Of a DNA stretch of 64,000 nucleotides, positions 19,564-32,122 are shown piece after piece. The stretch is taken from the NCBI GenBank assembly GCA_020736575.1, contig JAGPYM010000009.1, positions 806,001 through 870,000 on the forward strand, written 5' to 3'. Within the stretch, counting starts at the first letter, position 1. Every line of letters starts with the position of its first letter. A program made the position numbers and the translations under genes. Source of the stretch: Thelonectria olida. Taxonomy: Eukaryota > Ascomycota > Sordariomycetes > Hypocreales > Nectriaceae. The notes below the pieces were generated by a model that did not search any database, had not been told where the DNA came from, and worked only from the letters and a program-made list of their open reading frames with translations.

Positions 19564-22500
19564 TCATCGTCCCGAACGGCCATCATCCGCGCTAATGTCT
19601 CGCTCCACCATCTCGATGGAGCCCAGGCTCGGAAATCGCTTCGTAAAGTCCTGGATATAGTCCTCCTTCTCTCGAGCCGTCATGTCTAACACAGGCTGCC
19701 CGGGAAGATCCACTCCCATGACATATTCCGAGGAAGGGGTTGGCCGGGACTGTTTAGGGGGTGATGCAGGGCGGCTGCCTGTGGGAAGACTATTCAGATG
19801 AACCGGTTTCTTAGGCGGCTTTGGGGGCAATGCTGGTGGTGCTGATGATGAACCAGTCGGGCCATTCCCAGCGATTGGACCACGAGACATAGTAAGGGGC
19901 TTCCTAGGAACTGGTACAGGCCTGTCAGGCTTTGCATCGGGGCTGTCCGTGTACTTTCCATAACCCTGGGCAGTGCGTTGCACCGCGGCAGGCTTCTGGT
20001 CTTCACTCAGCAGGCTTTGCACTCGGTTCTGGATACTTACAGCACGAGATACGCCTCCAATGCTCTTGGGCGGGACAGCCGGCCCAGGGCCACCAGCCGC
20101 AACTCGTCTCCGGTATGCGGCCTGTCCAGCAGCCACACGTTGTTCCTCCTCTTGCAATTGGATACGCTCCATCTCGCGTCGCATCTCGGGCGTCATGTTA
20201 TCTTCGTCGACATGTCCGTCATCGCTGCGGCCATCGGTTGCCTCAGAGCCGGCAATCGGCGTCAAGTCGCGACGACCAACGTCTTTGTGTGGTGATGGGG
20301 TTCTACCGCCTCCATGGCTAATACTGGGCGTGCTTCCTTCAAACCGCTTAAAAGCATCCCCAAATTTGCCTGCCAGAATGTTCTTGTTTCCAGACAAGGA
20401 GGTTAAGCTGGACCGCTTGCTGGACCTTGCCCTTTCTGCGTCCTCCATGCTTCTCAAGAAGTCAATATCGCTGGATGGCACACGTGTGTCTTCATCTCCA
20501 GAAGGTTCAAGGTTAGGCGAAGGAGCTTGCGGTGATGGTTGAATAGGTCGGCTCGGTGGGCGATATGACGTCTCATTTTCACGAAGGAATTCCAGCGTAG
20601 TTGTTTCCAGGTTTGTACTGGCAGGGCGTTGTCGGTTGACGGGTGGATTAGGACGAAGTGTGGGCTCCAAGAAATCAGCACGAGGGCGGCCACCCTCCAA
20701 AGACGGTCGTGACGACGATGAATGTCGCATATGGGTAGGCTGTGACTGGAAGGATGAAACTCGGGACTTTGCCGTGGGTCGAGAGTCTTCCGAGTTCCAT
20801 TGGCCTACGGTTTGATCGGGCTGCCGAGGCATACTAGCTGAGCGCGAGTAATCTGAGGACAGGCGGTGACTTGACCTATCATCTGCTGGAGGAGTAGTCG
20901 TCATTGTGCCAGTAGACACATATCTTGAAGGACTCTGTGACGAGATGGCTTGTAGCTCGGGGTTATTGCTGATAATAGATTGGGCGCGGCTGATTTCCGG
21001 CCTACTAGGCGCAGAAATCACCTTGGCCAGAGGGACTTCTGCTGGTGGCGAGGCAATGGCCATCTGATGTCCGACGGGAGTAACGGAATGGGGTCTCGAC
21101 GCTGTTCTCGTGTGCGATGTTGATGTTTGAGGCGTATTGAATGCCTGGTCTGCCAATCTTTCTGTGACCCTTTGATTGACCTCTGAGGGGGGCTGAGTCG
21201 GAGGTGAGGTTGGTGAGGAAGAGTCGAAGTCGAATTTACCCCCTTGGTCATGCAAGAGGGAGAACTGATCGAGCGTGGGAAAGCGAGATGATAACTCATC
21301 GAAATCAGCCTTTGGAGCGGCTTTGGAATCCAAAGCGGCGAACGGATCTCCAGCTGTAACCCTCATAGGAGACACGTCTGATTTCTTCACTGGGGCTGTC
21401 GTCGTTGGGCGTCCTCTTCGCATTGGCGCTATCTCGGGAATCATTTGCTTCTCTGGTGCAACTCTGGATATAACGGCACCAACAACAGAGGCCGATTCTG
21501 ACTTTTGATTCCTGGGCGGTGGTGTTTCATTCCGTCTCGAGTCAGCGACAGGGCGGCTTGCATATATCTATTCAAGTTAATCACCCGTCATGTCATATGA
21601 CTGGAACAAACTTACATCATGAATCGGGACCTCTTTGCCCTGCATGGCGCAACCCTCCTTAAGCACCTGGTAGATCGTGGGGCGCGCCTCCATGCTCTCT
21701 CTCAACATTGAAGCTGGGCCTGTTAGTAATGAACAATGAGTTGGGCAAAAGAATCATACCGATGAGCTTCTTAAGACGATCCGAAAAGACTGGGTGGCTG
21801 GGGAATCTGTAACTGGCATTCAAGATGGCCAATTGACCCTGATCTTCGAACGGGGTGGTATAATAGCAGAGCTTGTACAACAGCACCCCTAACGCCCATA
21901 TATCCGACTTTTCATTCAACGGTTGTTTGCGGTATACGTCGATCATTTCAGGGCTGCGATACTGCAGGGTTGTGTGTTTCTGGACATCTTCATCCATCAA
22001 GCGGCACTCAACAACGGTAGTTGGGGCGGGTCGGGGTGCTGCGGCAGATCCAAAGTCGCACAGCTTGAAGCGCTTGACAGACCCCTTGGAGGTAATGAGT
22101 ACGTTCTCGACCTTGAGGTCACGGTGTAGCAACGCCGGCTTGAGGTAGTGCATGCACGCGACACCCTCGGCAACATCAGTAAAGATGCTCAAAATCTCGG
22201 GCTCGGTCAGACGATGCTGCAGTCGGGTATTCATAAAGTCGATCAAACCGCCGCCGTTGCAAAACTCCATGAGCAGAAAAACTTCGAAGCCGCCGCCTCG
22301 AAGTTCGGAGGCATGGGAATCGATATATGTAACAATCGGCCGGTGTCCCTTCAGGCGCTTCATCGTCTCGACTTCGGTGCGCATGCCCCGCAAGGCCTCC
22401 TTATCCGGGACGGCGACTCGCTTAAGGACAGCCTGGTCGGTACCGTCCACGGGCTTTGGCAACTTAACCAGGTAGACATGGGCGAATCCTCCTTCAGAGA

Positions 22501-22669
22501 GGTATTTTTGGATGACGACACGGTGGCTACCGACTTGGATCTTAGTACCCGAGGCGAAAGTGCCAGCCGGTGCGCCGGGGGCTTGCGCAGGCATTGGGAC
22601 GCCATAGGGGGCATGATGATGGGCTCTAGGGGCGGAATGCATCGGCGGGTGTTGGCCGTAAGAAGCCAT
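19564..22669 (-). CDS. Ark1/Prk1-family actin-regulating Ser/Thr kinase, 1003 aa
   Basis: Exons are 22669-21760, 21713-21616 and 21567-19564. Introns are 21759-21714 (GTATGA, TTACTAAC, CCCAG) and 21615-21568 (GTAAGT, GAATAG). An earlier AG at 21721-21720 sits directly on the branch site and is unlikely. The kinase domain spans ~50-345, with a Gly loop near LSEGGFAHVYLV, beta-3 Lys83, HRD at 182-184 and DFG at 205-207, so it should be active. The spliced end of the domain reads ASMLRESMEARPTIYQVLKE, as in NAK-family kinases. A ~650-residue disordered tail follows with Pro-rich PPALPPKPPKKPVHL. Yeast Ark1/Prk1 phosphorylate Pan1 and Sla1 to disassemble endocytic actin patches. The same role is expected here at cortical patches and hyphal tips. 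Confidence 0.88.
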
Positions 22670-24699
22670 CTCGGCGGTAGGCTCTCAGGGGGGAGGAATA
22701 ATGTATCTGGATGTTGGGACGGGCAATCGTGAGGTCGACACCAAGCCTACCGGTTAAGGAGGTGAGGTACCGGAGACTTGGAGGCTGATGACCGCAGGAG
22801 GGAGGGTGGAGAGTTGGATTTCGAGAGGTAATCGACAAAGGAATGGCGCAGTTGGAAATCAAGGCATTGGCTCAAACACAGCAAAGTGGTCGAGTGATCA
22901 GGCTGGGCGCATTGTCGCGAGCAAATGGCATAAGTCAAAAAAGTTGGTGTCTAGAGGGAGAAACACATGGCCCCTTGAATGTTTAGGATGGACGTGGGCC
23001 TCTGCACGCTTGCCTGGAGAGCTCAGCCTCTGGAAACCGACCACTCTGGACGGTTCCACGTTTTGGAAGGTGCATCGGTAGAACCTCGGCTGAATAGGAG
23101 ACAACTGTTAGCAAAGTTGAGCTTGGGCGAGAGCCGGGGGCGAGGCCAAGGTCAGCGGCCTCCCCTCCTGGAGAGCTACTTGGGATGCAACACCAACGTC
23201 CAACGGTCCAACGTTTTTCATCGTCACTAATTACAAAATTACACATTCGAGTACCTGTCAAGCTTAATGCAATACCTTAATCTATTTTTGATTGTGTTTG
23301 TCAACGGATTATGGTTTCTCCGACCCTCTACCGGCTGTCGTCACCAGCTCACGAGGAAATGCCACTGGGTCTCGCCAAACTTCCAACGTCAGTCGTCGAC
23401 CGCCAAACGGAGCGAAACCACCACAAAACACCAGCAACATGAGGTGAATTCAATTGCCGGACATCACGGGCCCTATATATGGGTCCCCTGGGATCTTTCA
23501 AAGATATTAAGTCGTCGGATCTCGTCTCGGCCACAGCCAGATTGGGGGCAATCCATACCCCCTGGGGTCCCGGCTCTCGCTACCATGCCGGCCAGGAGGC
23601 GTCCCCGCCGCCTCCAATATCCACCACCTGGACGGAAAACCTCCCCTCAACGCCCTGTCCCGTTGGCCGTTTCTCCCCCCCAGTTCCCGTCTGTTCGCTC
23701 GCTCGCTCGATTTCCTGGGTCCATCAGATCTGGTTGACAGCTCTAGTTCCCGTTTCGAACAGGCCAAGGGTCCCAACTCTGGCAGCCCCCGGCGTGTTGC
23801 TTGCACTCCCCCCCTTCACATTTCTCCATCCACAATTCCCCAGAATCTTTACTCGTGTTTCCAGCATTTGCGCGCGGCTAATGTGAATGTGAAACCGACG
23901 TTTAACGCGCTCCTTTGGGATGGGATTTGGTGTTTGCCGTCCCCAGCGCTTGGGATCATGACGAGTGCCAACCGTCACCTGTACGTCACAATGCCGGGAC
24001 ACATGGTGGTTTGACGCCTTACGAGCTGACATGGCCTTGCGCTTCTTTTCTTCTTCTGTCGCCCTTCCATTAATACGGTTAACGAACGCCTCATTTCAAA
24101 TTGAACCTTATTTCTCGCTGGGTCTCGCCATTATCGACGTTTTCTTTTCCGTAGAAATAGAACCAGATAGGATGCCGCCTTTCAAAGGGCAGGTTGAAAA
24201 TTGACCTCATATTTCTCCTCCTCCAGCCCAACTCAACGCTTCAACCATCCATCTTCTCTTCGGCCCAACGAACAAGCACCAACCCTCCATCACACTCACA
24301 ATCCTGCAAGGGGTCTCCACCACCACCACCTTCTTCCCTGCTGACCTCAGTCGGGTCACGGCTCTCGCTCATCCCATCATCCCAGGTCATCCGTCCAGCC
24401 CACTCTCGCATATCCGTGCTACCCGCCCAATGCGTCCATCCAGATACGAGTACCGACCACGCACCTCGAAACTTGCCGTCCGTCTCACGGAACCTTCCCA
24501 AGACCCGCTTGGACCCTGCAGCCCTTTGCAACGTCGGCATTTATTACCTGACGCCCTGCCCTTCTTTGTTCCCATTGTGATTCTCACTCTCTCACTGCCC
24601 ATTTTTTCTTGTTCTAGCAAGCCCGCCGAAGACGCTCCTCCCTGTTTACAATCGTTTTCTTCGTCCAAAGACTCAAAAACAATTTCGCTATCGCTCGCG
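22670..24699. promoter_or_regulatory. Divergent promoter region of the kinase and the small Cys-rich gene
   Basis: About 2 kb between divergent starts. The part near 24250-24690 is CT-rich on the plus strand and likely forms a long leader of the small gene. No supported gene; the frames seen are leader readings or antisense. Confidence 0.45.
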
Positions 24700-25073
24700 A
24701 TGCCTTCTTCTCAGACGTCGATCCAGATGCCCCGCCAGCCGGCGCCCGTTGCACAGCCGGCCCGCAAACCCAACGCTGCTCAACCTGTACGTTGCATTTC
24801 TCTCCTCCGGCTGGCCAACTCCGCCCGCTGGACGACGATGCCACGAGGAAGTTGCCGTTTGTCTAACTGTAATTGAATAGCGCCCTTTTGAGCCCATGTC
24901 TATGGAGAGTCAGCCCACCGTTGGCATGCGTGGTGGTAAAGATGGAGGTGTATGTTTTCCAATTGGATCAGCGCATCGCCATCCTCTGTACTAATCATCC
25001 GCCCTTATAGGCCATCTGCTGCGGTATCTGCGCCGGCCTCTGCTGCTTCGAGTGCTTGGATTGCTGCTGCTAA
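24700..25073 (+). CDS. Small cysteine-rich tail (CYSTM-like) protein, 72 aa
   Basis: Exons are 24700-24786, 24881-24949 and 25011-25073, all joining at phase 0. Introns are GTACGT...GAATAG with a CTAAC branch, and GTATGT...TTATAG with a CTAATC branch. Exon 1 encodes a Pro/Gln-rich stretch beginning MPSSQTSIQMPRQPAPVAQ, exon 2 a Gly-containing linker and exon 3 the terminal AICCGICAGLCCFECLDCCC. A short polar/proline N-terminus with a Cys-packed C-terminal hydrophobic segment is the layout of CYSTM proteins, which are small, membrane-associated and linked to stress tolerance. No separate signal peptide is seen. The gene is missed by simple ORF calling because each exon is under 30 codons. Confidence 0.8.
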
Positions 25074-25359
25074 GCGAATTACACACGGCGGCCCTTGATG
25101 ACTTTCATTTCTCTGGCGTTTCTCGGAGAGGCTACCCTGAAGACAAGTTAACGCGACCATGCCACTGGGCTCTCCCTTCTTTTTGGATGAGGAATTTGGG
25201 TTGACTTGTAACGCTTATGACTAAATGTCATATCGCTTCGTTACGAGGTAGTTGACGTATACACAGTTTGGTTAATGGTTAATTGAGTTGTTTTGGTGAC
25301 AATTTGGTTTAAGCTTCCCTTTTCACGGTTACCCCTCTTACACAAAATTAGCTGCGCAC

Positions 25360-27450
25360 TTACACCACGACTTCTTCCAATCGCTTTACCACGTCTTCAT
25401 AAAACCTCACTGACAATCGTTCTTCTACCTCATCCGCCGCCTCGTCGTCCCCTATCCTCAATCCCAAATCTTCGCCCCCTGCCAGGCACTTACGCGTAGC
25501 TTCTTCAAATTTCTCACCCATGTCGGCGCCCACAGCCGCAACCCGCTCCTCGGCGAGCAGCGCCTCACGCACCCTGCGCACCACGTCGGGCCGACCCCGC
25601 GCCCGTCGCATCTCAATGCCAAGCACCACCTCGACGGGTTGCCAGTGCGCCAGCTCGACGAAGATGACGCCCAGGCTGTAGATATCGAAGCTCTTCTTGG
25701 AGCGCTCGCGGTCGCGGCGCCGGTTCGACTGCGTGCGTGGGTGCCGGTACAGGTCGTGCTCGGCGTCGTCGCCGGGCGCGTCCGTCATCTCGTCGGAGCC
25801 GCCGGGGCGCGAAAAGTCAAAGCCCGAGAGATAGGGACGGCGGAAGTCGACGGCGCCGGCGAGTGTGCGGAAGAATAAAATGTTGTGGCTGCGAAGGCCC
25901 TTATGCAGCCAGTGCACGGCGTGGAGGTACAGCAGACAGTTGCTGATGGCGTGGGCGAGCTTGATGCGCTCGGTGACGCGGGGCTTGCGCACCTTGGGGT
26001 CCTGGAGAAGCTCGCGTAGCGATACGGGTGGTGGGGCGGGATCGAGAGCGTCGTCGGCCGGGCGCTCAAAGACGAGGCCCAGCCGTTGATCGAGGATGTC
26101 TACATCGTCTCCTGGAACGTCGGGATCGGCCTTGTCAAAGAAGCCCAGACAGTGAGGAGTTCGGAAGGCTTCTGGCTTGGGACCGTGGTTGAGCAGCGCC
26201 GCGAGCTTCCGGACGCGCTCGATGATGTCGGCTTTGGAGAGCGAGCCTGGCTGCGACCCGGCATTGTCGTAGTCTTTCCATTCAATCCAGATTTGCTTTT
26301 TGCCCTCAGGTGTTTTCATCCAGGCCTCACATCGAGGAGCGTCTGATTCATCAACTTCGGGATCGAGTTCGATGAGGTACTTGGGTATAAAGAGATTCCG
26401 CTGTTGGTCTGGGCGAGCGAGCTCGAGAAACTTTGCGGCGGCGGCGTCTATAGGAGCGGGAGCTTTCGATCTGGGATCAATGGTTTCGTTGAAGGCCTTG
26501 AATTTGGCTAACTTCGTGAGCTGTCGCAGTGCGTCTGCGTTTGCTTCTCGCTCAAGCTTAGACATTGGCGACGGCCCGGCAGGAGTGCCCGCATCAAGCT
26601 GCGACTTCAAGGCCAGGACAAGATGGCTCAGGTCTGCAATCTTGTGATGGAGCAGCAAGACGCCTCGATTCGTGTCCTGGACTGTGTGTCTGATCTCGAC
26701 CTGGAGAGAGTGATCGAGAATATTGGTCATGTTGTCGTTCAAGGTAGAGAACTTGTCCAGCAACTTCTCGAAGCCGTCCTTGTCGAAAGACACCCAGTGG
26801 AGGCGAGTGAGGCTCCCAGCCGATTTGGCCTTGAGCCCACTCATGGCCTTCTTGATAAAGTCTCGCTTCTTCTCCGTGATGGGAAAGTTGGCCTGCCTGG
26901 CGTCCTTTTCAGGCGAAGCAAGGATACCATCTTCGTCACGGACGGGCTTTAGGTTGTTGTGGCGCCGCTGATACTTTGTGAACTCGTTAAAGAGGCACTG
27001 CACCTGAACTAGCAGGTCCAGCACGGTCTGGCGGTGCAAGTTGAAGATGTTCGAGTTGAGCACCTTGTCCTGGTTGTGCGCGTCTAAATCGAGCAAGCCA
27101 GACGTCTCGCTCCAAGCGTAGAGGCGCTGTTGCTCCATGCGGAGGCGCAGGTTGAGGTACTTGCACTCATCCTCGTACCCAAGAGCCGTAATTAGTAACT
27201 GGATCCCTGGAGGACAGCACGCATTAGGAAAGCTCGACCAATGTTGCAGCGGGTAGGTAAAATGAAATCACAGGCGTGTAAAGGAAGCCCTACAAGGTGC
27301 AGTGAGCGCGCCTGTGCCATGCCTCCTGAGCCGTGGGCAGTGAATGGTGGGCAGGGGAGTGGGCGTCCAACCTTGAATGCAGCTTGTGTATACTTGCAAG
27401 CCAATGCTCGCGACGCCAATTGCCAAGCCTGCGAGCGAGACGGGATCCAT
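25360..27450 (-). CDS. HeLo-domain protein fused to a degenerate kinase, 641 aa
   Basis: Exons are 27450-27372 and 27206-25360. The intron (27371-27207) has a weak GTTGGA donor and a CCTCCAG acceptor. The junction gives a HeLo N-terminus beginning MDPVSLAGLAIGVASIGLQV and passing through LLITALGYEDECKYLNLRL. The HeLo domain covers ~1-230. The C-terminal half is kinase-like. IWIEWKDY carries a possible beta-3 Lys (~337), HRDLKxxN is replaced by HKGLRSHN (461-468) and DFG by DFS (490-492), followed by an intact SFDIYSLGVIFVELAHW helix. No glycine-rich loop is evident, so it is probably a pseudokinase. Fungal HeLo domains (HET-S, for example) are membrane-acting cell-death domains. The arrangement parallels animal and plant MLKL. 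The role here is inferred. The 3' end faces the CYSTM-like gene, 286 bases away. Confidence 0.85.
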
Positions 27451-30400
27451 TGTCTAGCTACAGCGGAACTAAGCTACGGGATTGGACAAGGAGGACGAGG
27501 AGAGAGGCGCGAGGGTGCTCGTATACCACAGCCAACCCCAGGGCTTCGGAGGATAGAGTGACAGTGAGATGGCGGACGGTATCTAGGAATAATCACGGAA
27601 CAAGGGGAGGGCGTGTAGCCAGAAACAGAAGAAGAGGGAAGGAACTAAGGGCTCGGCGGCCAGCCGGCGGATTTTGAGCGGCTGAGGAATTCCGAGCGAG
27701 AGGAAAGGTTTTTGGCTGAAGCCAGGCGTCATTGTTGGCGCACAAAAAACAAAAAAGACGTGGACGTGGTGTCACTGGTGGGCAAGTGGGGTCCAAGGGT
27801 TCAGTGTTGGTCCGGGAAACAAAGTGGCGGGCAGCAAGCGCACGACGGATTTCCATTGGAGAGAGCCTCCACGCAATTATTACGGAGCGGCACTTGAGCC
27901 CCACGATGAAACAGGCGACGGTCCAAAGAGGAAGCAATTTTCATCAACCGCATGGATGACACGGGAGATTGGGTTTTGGGGGCTGCCCGGTGTGACTTTA
28001 TACGAACGGCTTGGAAGGAGCTGACCAACAGGCATTGATTCCGTCCAAGATGGTCATCTCATTCCGGCAACCGTTTGACTGCAAGGGGAGGGAGTGGGCG
28101 TTATCCTTGGGGGCCGTTAGAGGAGACGTCCCTTTGCAGTTGGGGGCCGTTTCTTTTCCATCCGTCACACTGCTCCATAGGACGTAGCACGCCGTCCCTT
28201 CTCCCGAGAGAGACGGGACACTGGGTTTTCTGGGACTTGAGAAGGGGTGATACGCACCGTGTGATTCAGACCTGTCTTTAGCCCCCAATACCTAACATGA
28301 GGAGCTAATAGAGAATACGGGACTGGAGAGAAATAGTTAACAACACGGCAAGATGGGATTGGGGGGGCTAATTAGGAGACGGGGCCAGACGGAATTGAGA
28401 TTGACAGACGGGGTGAGGGATGGTGTGTCGAACAGTTTGAAGTCTTGAAGGGGATTAACGAGGGAAGAAAGAAAGAGAGCAGGAAAACAAAGAAGAAAGA
28501 GAAGATGCTGACAACACTCCCAATAGTTCTCCTCAGTCCGTCATTTCCTTTAACAATGCAAGCGCAAGAAGGATTGCCCTCTTCCCTCTCATCAGGCAAT
28601 AGCTTGAACAGTGAGTTAAGGTTAATACCGATGGTTGGGGGGAAGGGGGGAAGGGGGGGCGCGGTGGGAAAATTAATTGTTAAGCAGACCGCTCTTCGCA
28701 ATCGACCTGCTTCTAGAACGCTGTGCACGTCACGGCAAATATGCACCCATGACATCATGGGGGCTGCAGAGCAAATCCACGTCAAGTGGGAGAGGACCCT
28801 GAAAAAATTATGGACAACAACAAATTCGTCCCAAATCTCCATATACAACGACTTGTAAGTGAGGCACCGGACGGCCCAACGAGAAAATTTTGCATCCGAG
28901 TGACCCAATGATGCGAAATCCATTACCCCGGCTTCAGGCATGGTATGTTACAACGCAGTCCGGTGATGCCGGAGTCAAAGGCCGTCCTGTAGGCAGCCAT
29001 ATTCTCGAAACAAGCCGAGCAGGATAGCACATTTTTTGATACTCGGCCGTGTGGCACATCGTGAGATTAACCACGTTCGGAAGAATGAACCACAACGTCT
29101 CTAGCACCGTTCCGATGGAAAACAAGGGAGGAAGGGGGAGACACAAAACGAGAAGGGGCAGTTCTCAGCGAGGTCCTTTCCTGGTGCCTGGCAGGGCGAC
29201 CGGCGTGTGCGCGCACGCATGCATACCCAGTCGGCGGATAACTTGGCAAACCGAGAAGCCCGACTCTGGAACTGAACTAGAGGATTTTTTTTTTAGCGTT
29301 CATGTCCGTTCTTCGAGCCGGGGGCCCTGGTCGAGACGAGTAGTGAGGTTTTGATGTTGGGTAATGTTGTTGCGAATCGTCGATGCAATTGAGTAAAGTC
29401 TAAGACTTGACTCCCCGACATCGCACCTGATCAGCCTTAAATATGGATGAGAGTAATGAAACAGATGGGACATGGTGAGAGTTTGACTAACCGAGCTGTA
29501 AAGGATCCACGAAGTGCAACGAGAATCAACACATAAGAAGCTTAGTTAATGCCGAATGGCATCCAACTCGAATACCACCTGCCATTGTGACATGAAACGG
29601 AGTAATATCAGAGTATTAGCCTGAACACGTCCGACTTGGATGCACTCCATGGTCTGCTGAAAACCCAAGGCATTCCAGCTCTGATTCATGGTGTCACGGT
29701 GGTACATGTCCCAGGCGGCCGGATAGGAGCAATGGAACTGCATCTTGAAAAGGCGGGATGGCCCAACGAGGCAGTCAGCTTGGCGGCATCAACGAACAGC
29801 ATCAAAAGCTCTCTCGACCAGTCATGTTGTAGCTTAACAAGACAAGCATTGGAATTGAGGCGCAGGCTTTCCGGATGCAGGAGCCACATCTGGAGAACAA
29901 GACGCTATCATCTCAGAGTAACGAAGTATGTGGCAGGGCATGTATGTAAGAGGAGACAAGCGACAGACAAGCTGCAGGGAAGTGGCAGAAGAGCGGTGAC
30001 AGTACGTACTTCGGACAGGCATCTGGCCTCCCTAAACCAACTCTATGGGTGGCTATGGGTGACGATAATGGACCATGGCTTGAGACTGGCAGTCAAACAG
30101 CTTCAGCCCCTGGCACTACTCACAGAGCAAGGCCGGGTGTGGATGGGGAAGGGCTTGTTTGGTGGAGGCGCATTGGAGCCGCCCGTCCACACGAGGGTGC
30201 CGACGACCTATGAATGGAGACTCCGCCTTGGATGACCCTGCTATCGTGAAGTCACCAGAGGGCATGCAGCCCGCCGTTTTGGCCTCACCTTCATCAGTTC
30301 CGCCATGTAGTGGTAAGAAAGCCTCGCGAGCAACCTTGGAGCTTGCCATGCACGCACTGCATCACACAGACGACAACAACACCACCAATGCGTACGGCAG

Positions 30401-32122
30401 CCAGTCAAACACGACACGATTGATGGATGTGAGGGTCAAAAGTGAAATTTGAAGGCCCAAGAGAAAAGGCGGGCATATTGGAGGTTCCAATGCTGTGCGG
30501 AGGAGGGGACGCCTCCACTTGAACTGGAGTCCTGGACTGAGGTTGCGGCCCAGCTTTCCAGTGCCAGCATATTGAAAGTGGAGTCCGGCCCCAGTGGAGA
30601 TCGACCTCTAGCGGATTCGTCGTCCAGGAAAGCTCCTGCCCTTTGCTCAACTCTCACGGCATAGGTAACTCAATTGGAAGGAGCGGTTGTCCAACGTCCA
30701 AGGTAGGGGCCCCATTGCAGTGGTAACAGCGGCTGGGAGCTCCTGCCGTGCATTGAGATGATGGGTCTGCAGGTCGGTTGCAGGGTGTGAGTCTAAACGG
30801 TCTATGACGGCCTTACAGGGCTCAACACTCGACAGGGCATCGCACCCTTTGTCGGCCGTTTGCACGGGCTATCCATCTAGGGCAGCGCGGGCACTCCGGT
30901 GGCCCCGACATCAAGCAGGACAGCGCCCCCTCGGCAGCACTATCTCTTGAATGGACTCACTTGTGATCATGGAGTCTTTTTTTGGTCAACTTCACACTTC
31001 ATCCGCGATGCTGGGGAACCTGATTGGCGAGAGTACGGACTCCGCCATGGCCATCCGCGTAAGGGAGATGCAGGACTGGTCCAGGTACATGCATCCCGCT
31101 TAAGCTGCTCTTCATTTCCTAGCAGACGCGCGCAGTCGGCCATGACCGAGCTTCTTTCTCGGATCCTCACATCCTGGGGGTCTCTTTGAATGCCCCCTGG
31201 GTCCTGGCCCCATTGGCACGTTGCACTTGCAACTCCTATGGAGGGGTGGCCTCGATGGCTTTGCCTGCCAGCATTCATCATGCATTTTCCAACACCCTCT
31301 CAAGGCTAGGGCTGAAGGCTGAAGACGCCACAAGAGCCTATGTTCCAGCGGGCGGGCCAATCCCGCTATGGAGGCTCCACGACACTGGACGCTGCTGGCT
31401 GCAGGCAAACGAGGCTCAGTGGTCGGCCGCTTCTGGTCAATCTCATGGAGAGAATTGTGAATCTGACGGGTTCTTGGGCGTGTCCAGGGGCTTGATGCTT
31501 GATCCACACCTCTCACACACCTCTACCACTTTCACGCCTCATTCCGCAACTTCAGAGTGGAGGGTAGCCAGGGGACGCACATACGGTAGTTGAGCCCCGA
31601 CGAGATGGAAAGACGGGAGACCAAGGAGGTTAGCCATGTGCTTGCGCTTGAGCCAGTGCTTTAGCAGAAATACGGGCTGGGGGTAGGTAGAGAGAGGAGA
31701 TATTAGATGCCTCCATCCCCAGATCTCAACGGCCTTTTACTCTCATCTCCATAGAAGGGTCACACTCGACACTCACGCACACAAATACATATATACCCGT
31801 GCATCTCCCTCATCATATCCAACAAGCCAAGCCATACGATATCGTCACTCGACCCTGCCTCCATCTCTTCAATTCTTTACTCTTTGATATTAGATCTTAT
31901 TCTTGTCCAGTGATCACCATTGTGGGCTGCTTTAGACTTTTTGCCCCAAGCTTAGTCATTGGACCCCGACAGATCTCCAAGCAACGCAGCGCCTGCCCCT
32001 TCACCAGCACAGGCCACAGGTTAACTGTCCACTGCACCAGTTTGCGCCTGCCCCTCCTGCCTTGCAGACTTGATCCGGAAACAGAAAGCGCAGCACCACC
32101 CACCCGGGGCTCGCTTCCCTCT
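27451..32122. promoter_or_regulatory. Large gene-free interval upstream of the Zn2Cys6 gene
   Basis: 4.7 kb lies between the divergent HeLo-kinase and transcription-factor genes. Frames up to ~200 codons exist, but they use TTG/GTG starts or read low-complexity purine/pyrimidine tracts, and none is recognisable. It includes a G-rich tract (28637-28668) and several purine runs. A long leader with a possible upstream intron for the transcription factor is likely near 31700-32122. Confidence 0.45.
28637..28668 (+). repeat. G-run tract, G-quadruplex candidate
   Basis: Runs of 6, 6, 7 and 3 guanines are separated by AA, AA and CGCGGT. This satisfies the usual four-run pattern for an intramolecular G-quadruplex. 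Confidence 0.6.

Noticed and set aside
21714..21721. Earlier acceptor AG at 21721-21720 in the kinase gene
   Set aside because: It abuts the CTAAC branch site and breaks the frame; the AG at 21715-21714 restores the conserved kinase end.
28372..28941. 189-codon minus-strand frame with a true ATG
   Set aside because: The second half reads a polypurine tract and the first half has no recognisable features; no splice support.
29636..30235. 199-codon plus-strand frame
   Set aside because: It begins with TTG and lacks any motif or domain.
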